Positions 56,195-64,000 of a DNA stretch of 64,000 nucleotides are shown one piece after another. The DNA is from Granulicella mallensis (lineage in GTDB: Bacteria; Acidobacteriota; Terriglobia; Terriglobales; Acidobacteriaceae): positions 124,001 to 188,000 of the forward strand of contig NZ_JACHIO010000001.1 of assembly GCF_014203225.1 (NCBI RefSeq). Direction: 5' to 3'. The notes beneath the pieces are model-generated. The model saw only the letters and a list, made by a program, of their open reading frames with translations. It was not told the DNA's origin and made no database searches. Position 1 is the stretch's first letter, and every line of letters starts with the position of its first letter. The position numbers and the translations under genes were made by a program.

Positions 56195-57460
56195 GTGATA
56201 CGTCAGCTCAAGTCAACCGCACTGGTATGGCTGTTCGCCATCAGCATCTCAATCAGCCCTTTGATTGGACAAGTTGTTCCTGCGCCAACAACGCCCCCGC
56301 CAGTTTCGGCTTCCGATCTATCGTCCGGAGCTCAAACAGTAGAGGAGCCAGGAAACAAACCGAGTGCCAGGATCATGGGCTGGTCCTTCTCCGGGGAAGA
56401 AACTCCCCAAACGATAGACACCGACAAACCAGCCATCCTGGAACCAGGAAATCCTGGGTTTGTCGTCTTTTTCAATCCGCAAGGACTAACCTCCCCGACG
56501 ACGGAGTTTCGTTATCGGCTTGTCGGCTATGATCCCGACTGGACCGTGACCCGCGAACATATTGCGCACTATAGAAGGCTTTCACCGGGCAAGTACACCT
56601 TTGAGGTGCAATCACGGCAAGGAGGCGGACAGTGGCATTCACCTGGCGCCAGGCTCTCCGTAGTGCAGCACCCGTTCTTTTATCAAACCTGGTACTTCTA
56701 CCTGCTTGTCATTCTTGGACTTGTCATCCTGGTCGCACAGTTGCTTAGTCAACGCGATCAACTTCTAAAAGGACAAATGGGCATCGTTCTGGAAGAGCGC
56801 AACCGTATCGCGAGCGATTGTCACGACACGCTGATGGCAGGCTTTGCAGCTATCTCCTGGCAGCTCGAGGCAACCGCCAAGCTATTCCGCGACACGGACG
56901 AACCGGACACACCAGCGGCAAAGTCCTGTGAACTTGCACGCAGTATGGTGGCTCATTGTCAGGCAGAAGCTCGACGGATCATCTGGGATCTTCGCGATTC
57001 GGAGGAGCTGACCAATATGCTCTCCCAGGCTCTATCGCGTGCCATCACCACCCATCGCCTTAAGGATTCCATCGAGACCACACTTGACGTTCAGGGAAAC
57101 GAGATACCGATCGCTCCCGGCGCTGTCCATCACCTCGTTTGCATCGGGCAGGAGGCGGTAACAAATGCCATGCGTCATGCCAACGCATCCACCATCCAGA
57201 TCACCCTGCGCTTTGAAAGCGACTCTCTCAGCTTGAGCATCCGGGATAACGGGCAAGGCTTCCACTCCTCGAGTTCCACGATCCGCACAGGCCACTTTGG
57301 AATCCCCGTGATGGAAGAGAGGGCCAGAAAACTCGGTGGCGTACTCCGGCTGCACAGCACAGAAGGTGTAGGTACAGAAGTAGCCGTCACCGTCGACTTT
57401 CAAACCATCAACCAGCCCATCCGGCAGCAGCACCACGTAGTGCCATGGATTGGAGTTTAG
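56195..57460 (+). CDS. Sensor histidine kinase with Y_Y_Y-like periplasmic domain
   Basis: A 421-residue kinase. A signal peptide (TALVWLFAISISISPLIGQ) is followed by a short Y_Y_Y-type sandwich (FRYRLVGYDPDWTVT, LSPGKYTFEVQS), a membrane helix near residues 165-183, a HisKA_3 box with His210 (ERNRIASDCHDTLMAG) and an HATPase domain (GQEAVTNAMRHANAS, IRDNGQGF). Most relatives have about fourteen propeller repeats before Y_Y_Y; here they are missing. The chosen GTG start gives a clean signal peptide but its GGAG is only two bases away; a GTG at 56147 is the alternative. It pairs with the next gene. Confidence 0.85.
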   Translation: MIRQLKSTALVWLFAISISISPLIGQVVPAPTTPPPVSASDLSSGAQTVEEPGNKPSARIMGWSFSGEETPQTIDTDKPAILEPGNPGFVVFFNPQGLTSPTTEFRYRLVGYDPDWTVTREHIAHYRRLSPGKYTFEVQSRQGGGQWHSPGARLSVVQHPFFYQTWYFYLLVILGLVILVAQLLSQRDQLLKGQMGIVLEERNRIASDCHDTLMAGFAAISWQLEATAKLFRDTDEPDTPAAKSCELARSMVAHCQAEARRIIWDLRDSEELTNMLSQALSRAITTHRLKDSIETTLDVQGNEIPIAPGAVHHLVCIGQEAVTNAMRHANASTIQITLRFESDSLSLSIRDNGQGFHSSSSTIRTGHFGIPVMEERARKLGGVLRLHSTEGVGTEVAVTVDFQTINQPIRQQHHVVPWIGV

Positions 57461-57517
57461 AATTTCAACCTATATTAGTTTCTGGCAATTCGTTACGGCG
57501 CTGAGGGAACAACGTAA

Positions 57518-58141
57518 ATGAAGCAGATTCGTGTCCTCCTTGTTGAGGATCATTTTCTAGCTCGCATCGCTCTGCAATCGGTTCTGGCCGGTCATTCCCA
57601 GATCCGCGTCATCGGGGAGGCCTCCGATGGAGAGCAAGGCATTGAACTTTACCGGGCCTTGAAGCCCGACGTCGTCGTCCTGGACCTGAGGCTTCCCCGC
57701 ATCAGCGGCTTCGACGTGATCACGACGCTACGCAAAGCACCGCGGCCGGCGCGTATCGTGGTGCTCTCCAACTATCACGGGTCGGAGGATATCTATCGCG
57801 CCGTGCGGTCAGGTGCCATGGGTTACCTCACGAAAGATGCCAGCGGAGAGGAACTCATCAATGCGATTCAGACTGTCGACCGGGATCTGCGCTATCTGCC
57901 TCGCTTAGCCCTGGATCGCCTTGCCGAACGCACGCCCGCTGTCGAGCTAACCCCTCGCGAGAGAGAGGTCCTGATCTGCATCACACAAGGCCGTTCCAAC
58001 CGCGAAATCGCCGAACAGCTTCACATCGCGGAAAAGACTGTACGCATCCACGTGTCGTCAGTCCTCGACAAAATGGGAGCGCGCGATCGCACCCAGGCAA
58101 CAATTTATGCATTGCAACGCGGCTTAGTACACCTCGATTAA
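57518..58141 (+). CDS. NarL/FixJ-family response regulator
   Basis: A 207-residue two-domain regulator. The receiver has phospho-acceptor Asp56 in VVVLDLRLP, acidic VEDH near the start and Lys in YLTKDASG. The C-terminal LuxR-type helix-turn-helix reads LTPREREVLICITQGRSNRE followed by IAEQLHIAEKTVRIHVSSVL. It lies 57 bp after the kinase gene and should be its partner. Repeated GACCTA-type motifs in neighbouring gaps are candidate targets. GAGGG lies upstream of the ATG. Confidence 0.93.
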   Translation: MKQIRVLLVEDHFLARIALQSVLAGHSQIRVIGEASDGEQGIELYRALKPDVVVLDLRLPRISGFDVITTLRKAPRPARIVVLSNYHGSEDIYRAVRSGAMGYLTKDASGEELINAIQTVDRDLRYLPRLALDRLAERTPAVELTPREREVLICITQGRSNREIAEQLHIAEKTVRIHVSSVLDKMGARDRTQATIYALQRGLVHLD

Positions 58142-58236
58142 CCTATGGTCTGTCTTATGGGTAGGTACTATCCCACCCCTGGCTGCCATGAACTTCATCC
58201 CCATTATCTTTACATCCATGTTTGGAGGGTTTCTGC

Positions 58237-59004
58237 ATGTTGAAGCGTAAAAACACGATCGTCTTCGGGTTACTGATATCAGGCCTGGCAATCACCACCT
58301 TCGTAACGGCGACCCTCTATGCGGATACACCCCTGAGCGCCGCCGACTATGACCACGATCCTGTTCGGCTGTTGCAGGCTTACCGGCACGTTGAAGCGGC
58401 CTCCGTGTCGGATGCGGAAGAGCAGTTACTCCACGAAAGACATTACATGTCGCACAAGATGCAGCCCATCTTTCCAACCAAGTTCGCTGGCGTAGCCTTG
58501 ACCGTGTTACTCAAGAAGGAAGAGAACAAGGATCCAAATGCTCTTTCAGGAATGCTCTCTGCGATCGATAGCGGAGGGGCTGGGTCCGTCTATGTCATGA
58601 AGGTCGAAGATGGCGAGGATATCGCAGGCATGGGCGGCTTGATGGGTACAGCCATGTTTTCGCGCGAGTTCGCCGGTGCCGTGGTGGACGGTGGAGTACG
58701 TGACCTGCCTCAATTGAAGAAAATCGGCTTCCCCGTTTATTCGACAGGTTCAGTCCCATCGACTTCGGTATCGCATTACCGTTTTGGCGGAGTGAATGTA
58801 CCGATCGAAGTAGGTGGGACCCTCGTCAATGCTGGAGACATTGTTGTCGCCGATCAGGATGGCGTCGTCATCGTGCCTCGCGCACAAGCTACCGCAGTTC
58901 TTCTTCTCGCCCAAAAGCTGGACGACAGCGAGCACAGCATGTATCCGTATATTGAGAAGTTTCACTCCATCGTTGACGCTGTCCGGCAGTTCGGCAGGAT
59001 TTAA
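58237..59004 (+). CDS. Exported RraA-like aldolase/decarboxylase
   Basis: A 255-residue member of the RraA/HMG-CHA aldolase family. The active-site block is VVDGGVRDLPQLKKIGFPVY with Arg and Asp, followed by STGSVPSTS and DIVVADQDGVVIVPR. Relatives cleave 4-hydroxy-4-methyl-2-oxoglutarate or decarboxylate oxaloacetate in the cytoplasm. This one has a hydrophobic export signal (TIVFGLLISGLAITTFVTAT) ending near YA-DTP. The ATG at 58237 follows GGAGGG; an in-frame TTG opens at 58222. It lies between the response regulator and SelA-like copy 2. The in vivo reaction is unknown; cleavage of a keto-deoxy sugar acid is a reasonable guess. Confidence 0.78.
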   Translation: MLKRKNTIVFGLLISGLAITTFVTATLYADTPLSAADYDHDPVRLLQAYRHVEAASVSDAEEQLLHERHYMSHKMQPIFPTKFAGVALTVLLKKEENKDPNALSGMLSAIDSGGAGSVYVMKVEDGEDIAGMGGLMGTAMFSREFAGAVVDGGVRDLPQLKKIGFPVYSTGSVPSTSVSHYRFGGVNVPIEVGGTLVNAGDIVVADQDGVVIVPRAQATAVLLLAQKLDDSEHSMYPYIEKFHSIVDAVRQFGRI

Positions 59005-59027
59005 TACCAATCCCATATACGCCATTT

Positions 59028-59033
59028 GACCTA
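59028..59033. promoter_or_regulatory. GACCTA half-site upstream of SelA-like copy 2
   Basis: ATTTGACCTAG matches the core of the motif at 53375-53386. A single half-site, so weak alone. Confidence 0.3.
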
Positions 59034-59082
59034 GTTCTATACCAAGCTTCTGACCGATGACAGCTTGAACAAAAGGTCTTCC

Positions 59083-59125
59083 AATAGGTACAGCTAATTC
59101 GAACGATGAATTAGCTGTACCTATT
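59083..59125 (+). terminator. Long stem-loop between the RraA-like and SelA-like genes
   Basis: A perfect 18-bp stem (59083-59100 with 59108-59125) and a 7-base loop GAACGAT. A T-rich tract (GTATTTTTCTTTTTC) follows after a few bases. It may end or attenuate transcription inside the cluster. Confidence 0.65.
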
Positions 59126-59181
59126 TCCCGTGTATTTTTCTTTTTCAGACGCATTGCCCACTGTAGAGCCGGAGGGTTTTC

Positions 59182-60486
59182 TTGCCGATTTTGAAAGAGC
59201 CATCCACCGAACCGTTCTCTCGCCGTCGCTTCTTTGGCTGGACGAGTTCCTTCATCGCGTCTTTCGGGATTCCCTCTTTCGCGGAGTCCGCAAAGCCGAC
59301 GCCGCCAGAGACCACAGGTGGCGAAGATTATTACGACAAGCTCGGCGTCCCCAAGATCATCAATGCGGCTGGTACCTACACGACTCTGACCGCCGCCTGC
59401 ATGCCCCCGGTGGTTCTGGCCGCAGTTCAAAAGGCCGCACTTCACCCAGTTCGTCTCCATGATCTTCAGATCAATGCCGGTGAATACATCGCGAAGCGCC
59501 TCAAGTGCGAAGGCGCAGTTGTCACGTCGGGGGCCTCAGGAGCCATCAGTCTGGCCACTGCAGCCTGCCTGCAATACGCGAACAACATCGATCCTCTGGC
59601 CATGCCCCAGGCTATAAGCGGCTTGAAGAATCAAGTCATCGTTCAGGCTGCACATCGTTATGGCTACGACCATGCCATGTTCCTTTGTGGTGCTCGCGTC
59701 ACCGAGGTCGTTACACTCGACGACTATAAGCGAGCTTGCGCCAGTGGCACAGCCATCATGACAAACTTCTTCAATGCCGCAGAAGAGGAAGTTGGCTTTG
59801 CTGGAACTGCCCAGATAGGCCGCGAAGAGTGGCTAAGGATTGCGCACGAATACAACATCCCCTGCCATCTCGATGCGGCCGCCGACATGCCACCTATTTC
59901 CAATTTATGGAAATATACCGGCATGGGTTTTGATCTCGTCTCTTTTTCCGGAGGAAAAGGTATGCGAGGTCCGCAGAACGCCGGCCTGCTGTTGGGTAAA
60001 AAACATCTCACGGACTTGGCGAACGAGAATAATAACCCGGCTGATGGCGTCGGCCGCGGCATGAAAGTAGCCAAGGAACAGATTGTGGGGATGGTCGCGG
60101 CAGTGGACTGGGTGCTGTCACACACCGAAGAATCCATGCAAGGCGATTACCAAAAGCGAGCCGACCTGATTGCTGCTGCCGTGAAAGATATCCCATCGGT
60201 CACGATTGAAATTGTAGTTCCCCGAATAGCAAACCACGTTCCGCATCTGTTGATACAGTTTGATCCCGCTGTCACGCAGACAACAACCAGCGAAATTGTC
60301 CATTACCTCCGCATGGGTAGTCCTTCGATTGAGCTCAACCCCAACACGGGTGGAAAGCCCAACCAGGGCATACCCTCGAGCGCTAGCACTCTTGTCGTGG
60401 GAGTCTGGATGCTGCAGCCCGGGGAAGATAAAGTTGTGGGTCAGCGCTTGAAGGAAGCCTTCAATAAGCCAAAGAGCCACGTTTGA
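59182..60486 (+). CDS. Tat-exported SelA-like PLP-dependent enzyme (copy 2)
   Basis: A 434-residue paralogue of the protein at 51884-53290. The PLP Lys is Lys259 in SFSGGKGMRGPQNAG, the ring Asp region is LDAAADMPPIS (Asp231), and HRYGYDHAMF matches copy 1. A Tat signal is present (FSRRRFFGWTSSF). The start is a TTG at 59182 with a perfect GGAGG at good distance; no ATG fits. It lies 70 bp before the amidohydrolase gene. DgaE-type relatives are ammonia-lyases of amino-sugar acids; an exported version would act on unphosphorylated substrate. Confidence 0.85.
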   Translation: MPILKEPSTEPFSRRRFFGWTSSFIASFGIPSFAESAKPTPPETTGGEDYYDKLGVPKIINAAGTYTTLTAACMPPVVLAAVQKAALHPVRLHDLQINAGEYIAKRLKCEGAVVTSGASGAISLATAACLQYANNIDPLAMPQAISGLKNQVIVQAAHRYGYDHAMFLCGARVTEVVTLDDYKRACASGTAIMTNFFNAAEEEVGFAGTAQIGREEWLRIAHEYNIPCHLDAAADMPPISNLWKYTGMGFDLVSFSGGKGMRGPQNAGLLLGKKHLTDLANENNNPADGVGRGMKVAKEQIVGMVAAVDWVLSHTEESMQGDYQKRADLIAAAVKDIPSVTIEIVVPRIANHVPHLLIQFDPAVTQTTTSEIVHYLRMGSPSIELNPNTGGKPNQGIPSSASTLVVGVWMLQPGEDKVVGQRLKEAFNKPKSHV

Positions 60487-60556
60487 TTCTTCGCACTACC
60501 ATTGCGAGCCAACTTCGGCTCCTGACCTTGGAATGTTTCTGTAGAGAGGTTTTATT

Positions 60557-61957
60557 GTGATACGACTAATCAAGAATACGGCTGCCTGTTGTGCTTTGAT
60601 AATTTCAATGTCTCTTCCTGCGCAGGAAGGCGTTAAGATCAAACCAATCCCTCCCAACCCTCTTCCTTACGATCTTCTATTGAGGCATGGGCATCTTCTT
60701 GACGATCGAAACCATATCGACGGCCTGCGCGATATCGCCATAAAGGACGGGAAGGTTGCTGCGGTTGCAGCTCATCTTGATCCGGCCAAGGCGCTCAAAA
60801 CCATCGACGTAAAGGGCTTATACGTTACGCCAGGACTGATTGATCTCCACACTCATGTGTTTACCGGAACCGGTGAGCGCGGCTCCTACGCGGGCGATCT
60901 TTCCGTCTATCCGGATGGCTTTACGTTTCGCAATGGCGTCACCACGATCGTCGATGCCGGAAGCTCCGGGTGGAAGAACTTTGACGACTTCAAAGCCAAA
61001 ATTATCGATCGCTCGAAGACTCGTGTCCTCGCGGAGCTCAACATCGTCGGTTCAGGCATGCGCGGGCCGCTCTTCGAAAACAACATTGACGACATGGACG
61101 GGCAACTAACGGGCGAGAAGGCAAAGCAGTTTCCCGGCGTCATTGTTGGCATCAAAAGCGCACATTTCACGGGACCCGAGTGGAAGCCTTACGATCAGGC
61201 CGTCATTGCCGGCAACATAGCGAACCTCCCCGTCATGATCGACTACGGCGTCCGCCGGATTGAACGGCCTCTTATTGAACTCGTCTCAACCCATCTGCGG
61301 CCTGGCGACATCTATACGCATTGTTTCTCCGGCCTTCGCGGAGAACAGAATCCTGTTACCGGTCTGGCCTCAGAGTCTCTACTCGTCATGCGCAAGCGCG
61401 GGATCTACTGCGACGTAGGTCATGGAGGAGGATCGTTCTCCTGGACTGTGGCCGCGCCTATCGTTCGCTCCGGCTATCTGCCTGACTCTATTTCGACCGA
61501 TCTGCATGTCGATTCTATGAATAGCAGCATGAAAGACATCTTGAATGTAGCCGACAAGTTCCTGGCGCTCGGCGAAACGATCCCACAAGTGATAGCTCAG
61601 ATGACTTCGCATCCGGCCCATGAGATCGAACAGGAACAGCTCGGAAATCTTTCGGTAGGCTCCATGGCCGATGTGGCAGTCCTGTCTGTCGAAAGAGGGA
61701 ACTTCGGCTTTGTCGATATGTACGACACCAAGATGATGGGTACTCGAAAACTCGTATGCGAACTAACGGTACGAAACGGTAAAGTGGTCTATGATCTGAA
61801 CGGCATCTCCTCAGACATGTGGAATGCAACGAAGCATTCATCAGACGATCGCTTGGCGAGACATTGGACAACCTTCAATGAGCGGCCCTTTGGGGCGACG
61901 CACGGCCGGCTCTTCCCGCAATCGACACCTGTTGGTCAACCAGCCCCTGCGAAGTAA
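60557..61957 (+). CDS. Exported amidohydrolase/deacetylase (cog3964-like)
   Basis: A 466-residue metal-dependent hydrolase. Sec signal ALIISMSLPAQ. Metal residues visible: His98 and His100 (DLHTH), the carbamylated-Lys candidate Lys200 (VGIKSAHF), His255 (YTHCFSG) and Asp315 (ISTDLHVDS). Where relatives have a His (MVHIG-type motif) this protein has Asp229 in LPVMIDYG, so the metal site may differ. Family members (Atu3266, EF0837) are N- or O-acyl hydrolases often encoded next to SelA-like enzymes, as here. The GTG start follows AGAGG at seven bases. A role in deacylating an N-acylated amino acid or amino-sugar acid is inferred. Confidence 0.82.
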   Translation: MIRLIKNTAACCALIISMSLPAQEGVKIKPIPPNPLPYDLLLRHGHLLDDRNHIDGLRDIAIKDGKVAAVAAHLDPAKALKTIDVKGLYVTPGLIDLHTHVFTGTGERGSYAGDLSVYPDGFTFRNGVTTIVDAGSSGWKNFDDFKAKIIDRSKTRVLAELNIVGSGMRGPLFENNIDDMDGQLTGEKAKQFPGVIVGIKSAHFTGPEWKPYDQAVIAGNIANLPVMIDYGVRRIERPLIELVSTHLRPGDIYTHCFSGLRGEQNPVTGLASESLLVMRKRGIYCDVGHGGGSFSWTVAAPIVRSGYLPDSISTDLHVDSMNSSMKDILNVADKFLALGETIPQVIAQMTSHPAHEIEQEQLGNLSVGSMADVAVLSVERGNFGFVDMYDTKMMGTRKLVCELTVRNGKVVYDLNGISSDMWNATKHSSDDRLARHWTTFNERPFGATHGRLFPQSTPVGQPAPAK

Positions 61958-62048
61958 ACCCTGGAAAAGCCTAATATCAAGTCAGGTGTTTGTATTTCTC
62001 GGAGCTGCCATCAATAGCCGGTCTGAGGTTGCCGATAAAAGGAGCGCC

Positions 62049-62474
62049 ATGAAGAAAGCTCGTTTCGTGATTGCCATGGCGCTTTCTGCTTCCATGCTCG
62101 CCTCTCAACCTGTGCCGGTCACTGTTGGGTGGTCGACCCTGAAGACCTTGAACTCGACGCAGCAGAGTTCTCCAGCACGAGCACTCGATAATCAGTTGGT
62201 TTCCATCCCAGGCTTCATGGTCCCATTAGAAGACGACGCCGACCAAGTGACCGAGTTCCTCCTTGTACCGTTCGCAGGCGCATGCATTCACGTTCCGCCT
62301 CCGCCGCCGAATCAAATGGTCTACGTAAAGTTGCAGCATAATCAAAAAGCGAAGATGTCATTCACGGAACCGATCATGGTCACTGGACACCTGCATGTCG
62401 CTACGGTGGATAGTCCCTACGGAGATGTCTCCTTCAGCATGGACGGCGACACAGTACGTCCTTACGACCAGTAA
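62049..62474 (+). CDS. Exported DUF3299 protein
   Basis: A 141-residue protein with a signal peptide (RFVIAMALSASMLAS). DUF3299 motifs: VSIPGFMVPLEDD, FLLVPFAGACIHVPPPPPNQ with a conserved Cys and His, and VTGHLHVATVDS. DUF3299 genes commonly accompany MacB-like ABC transporters, as here; in Vibrio a related set belongs to a zinc-responsive uptake system, which I recall but could not check. The frame opens at 61824 inside the amidohydrolase gene, but the ATG at 62049 with AGGAG upstream is the sensible start. Confidence 0.8.
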   Translation: MKKARFVIAMALSASMLASQPVPVTVGWSTLKTLNSTQQSSPARALDNQLVSIPGFMVPLEDDADQVTEFLLVPFAGACIHVPPPPPNQMVYVKLQHNQKAKMSFTEPIMVTGHLHVATVDSPYGDVSFSMDGDTVRPYDQ

Positions 62475-62504
62475 CGACGCCGCCAAGAGGAGCACTGCGG
62501 GTTT

Positions 62505-63236
62505 ATGACCTACGACCATGCCATCCAACTCCGAGACGTCCGGTTCTCTTACAAACCGGATTCACTCACTCTCGGTATCGATGAACTCACAATCGCGTCG
62601 GGGCGCCGCGTTTTTCTGCACGGCCCATCCGGAAGCGGTAAGACGACACTGCTGTCCATTATTTCCGGGGTGCTGACACCTCAAAGCGGCTCAGTCCACA
62701 TCGTTGGACAGGACTTGAAGAAGCTTTCGGCTTCCAGTCGCGATACGCTGCGTGGCTCTCGCATCGGATACATCTTTCAGGGCTTCAACCTTATCCCTTA
62801 TCTGACCGTCGCAGAAAATATCGCCCTGCCCTGCCAGCTTCATCCGATCCGGCGCAATCGCATCAGCGCCGCCACGGTGAACAGCGAAGTTGCACGACTG
62901 GCTGGACGGCTTGATATCCATACGCATCTTGACGCCCCTGTGACCGAGCTCTCCAGAGGCCAACAACAGAGGGTCGCTATCGCCCGTGCCATTATCGGTT
63001 CACCGGAGCTGGTCATCGCCGACGAACCCACATCGTCGTTGGACACAGACCGGCGTGAAGCGTTTCTCGATTTGCTGAATGAAGTGATCACCGACACTAT
63101 TCGCCAGGACAGCTCGAAGACCACACTTCTTTTTGTCTCGCATGATCGATCCCTCGCCAACCACTTCGATGAGGCGATATCGCTCGAAGAGATTGCGACG
63201 ACACATCGTCCGGAGAGCAAACATGATCTTGCTTAG
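62505..63236 (+). CDS. ABC transporter ATP-binding protein (LolD/MacB-like)
   Basis: A 243-residue ATPase. Walker A GPSGSGKTT, Q-loop YIFQGFNLIPYLTV, signature LSRGQQQRVAIARA, Walker B LVIADEPTSSLD and switch His in FVSHDRS are all intact. The sequence type fits the MacB/LolD branch, which pairs with FtsX-like permeases. It overlaps the following permease by 14 bp and lies 30 bp after DUF3299. Confidence 0.92.
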   Translation: MTYDHAIQLRDVRFSYKPDSLTLGIDELTIASGRRVFLHGPSGSGKTTLLSIISGVLTPQSGSVHIVGQDLKKLSASSRDTLRGSRIGYIFQGFNLIPYLTVAENIALPCQLHPIRRNRISAATVNSEVARLAGRLDIHTHLDAPVTELSRGQQQRVAIARAIIGSPELVIADEPTSSLDTDRREAFLDLLNEVITDTIRQDSSKTTLLFVSHDRSLANHFDEAISLEEIATTHRPESKHDLA

Positions 63237-64000
63237 GCTGGCTCTCAAGTCGCTCCGCGCTCGCACCCTCACAACGACGCTTACCGTGTTCTCCATCGCT
63301 CTGTCAGTCATGCTGCTCGTCGGTGTCGATCGCCTGCGCGATGCAGCCCAGGCCGGCTTCTCTGGTACCTTGTCCCACACCGACCTCATCGCCGGTGCTC
63401 GTGGGGGAGATCTTCCTCTACTTCTCTCCAGCGTCTTTCATATTGGAAATGCTGCAAACAGTATCTCGTGGGACACCTACCAGCATTTCGCACATCACCC
63501 GGCCGTGGCGTGGACAATCCCGATATCGATGGGAGACTCCTTCCATGGCTATCGCGTCGTGGCCACAGACGACAACTTTTATAAGCACTATCAATATCAC
63601 CGCACGAAGTCGCTTGAAATAGCGCAGGGCCGTACTCCAGAAGCGCTATTTGATGTTGCCGTAGGCTCAGAGGTTGCGAGGCATCTCAACCTTCATCTCG
63701 GGCAACAGATCACGCTGGCACATGGCATAGAAGAGAAGTCGGTTCTTAATCACGCAAACACCCCCTTTACGATTGTGGGCATTCTTGCGTCTACATCTAC
63801 TCCTGTCGACCAGGCTCTCTACATCACATTACTCGGCGACGAAGCCATGCACTTCGGCTGGACTGACGGCACACCACCCGCGATCGGTGAGGCCGTCCCC
63901 AAGCTCGACCCCTCCAAACTTAAGGTCGATGAGGTTACAAGTTTCCTTATCGGCACCAAGTCTCGCATCAGCACACTTTATCTGCAACGCGAGATCAATA
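63223..64000 (+). CDS. ABC transporter permease, FtsX/MacB type (partial)
   Basis: The first ~259 codons; the gene runs off the right edge. It starts MILLRLALKSLRARTLTTTL, with a first membrane helix (TVFSIALSVMLLVGV), then a periplasmic MacB-like domain (DLIAGARGGDLPLLL, VVATDDNFYKHYQ, GSEVARHLNLHLGQQ, FTIVGIL). The C-terminal FtsX helices are outside the window. It overlaps the ATPase gene by 14 bp. Confidence 0.85.
   Translation, partial: MILLRLALKSLRARTLTTTLTVFSIALSVMLLVGVDRLRDAAQAGFSGTLSHTDLIAGARGGDLPLLLSSVFHIGNAANSISWDTYQHFAHHPAVAWTIPISMGDSFHGYRVVATDDNFYKHYQYHRTKSLEIAQGRTPEALFDVAVGSEVARHLNLHLGQQITLAHGIEEKSVLNHANTPFTIVGILASTSTPVDQALYITLLGDEAMHFGWTDGTPPAIGEAVPKLDPSKLKVDEVTSFLIGTKSRISTLYLQREIN

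Overview
The window looks like chromosomal DNA of an Acidobacteriota, most likely a Terriglobia (Granulicella/Terriglobus/Edaphobacter type). The evidence is two very large Oar-type TonB-dependent receptors with an N-terminal carboxypeptidase-regulatory domain and no SusD partner, many secreted glycoside hydrolases, several Tat-exported enzymes, and moderately high G+C. No tRNA, rRNA, CRISPR array, integrase or transposase was seen.

Layout. 1-15 kb is a uronate/pectin-type locus: the start of an IclR regulator, mannonate dehydratase (uxuA) overlapped by an SDR oxidoreductase, an SMP-30/gluconolactonase-like protein, a 1062-residue secreted beta-propeller protein, an Oar-type receptor, a GH95-related DUF5703 protein, a GH105 unsaturated-uronyl hydrolase and a Tat-exported alpha/beta hydrolase. 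15.4-22 kb holds a minus-strand run of metallophosphoesterase, multicopper oxidase and GH38 alpha-mannosidase. 22.2-25.8 kb is a divergent oxyR/katG peroxide-defence pair with a readable OxyR operator. 25.8-34 kb is a complete malonate decarboxylase operon in the order mdcABCDEFGH with a divergent LysR regulator (mdcR). 34-39.4 kb carries a family-1 glycosyltransferase, a DUF302 protein, an SDR, a TetR regulator and an AraC regulator; two of these genes share a palindromic operator. 39.4-41.8 kb is a translationally coupled pair: an alkaline-phosphatase-like Tat protein and a protein I do not recognise. 41.9-51.9 kb is a second polysaccharide locus: an Oar-type receptor divergent from GH35, GH29 and GH3 enzymes, a set that fits fucosyl-galactosyl-xylosyl side chains.

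51.9-62 kb is the most unusual part. It holds two Tat-exported SelA-like PLP enzymes, a Sec-exported RraA-like aldolase/decarboxylase, a Sec-exported cog3964-type amidohydrolase, a cytoplasmic Gfo/Idh oxidoreductase, an ACS-family MFS transporter and a small two-component system. Related proteins elsewhere (DgaE-type ammonia-lyases with neighbouring amidohydrolases) work in the cytoplasm on amino-sugar acids. Here every catalytic step except the oxidoreductase appears to be moved outside the inner membrane, with the MFS transporter positioned to import the product. A GACCTA-type motif recurs in three intergenic gaps of this block and is a candidate target for its response regulator. The window ends in a DUF3299 protein plus an ABC ATPase and permease (permease cut by the window edge).
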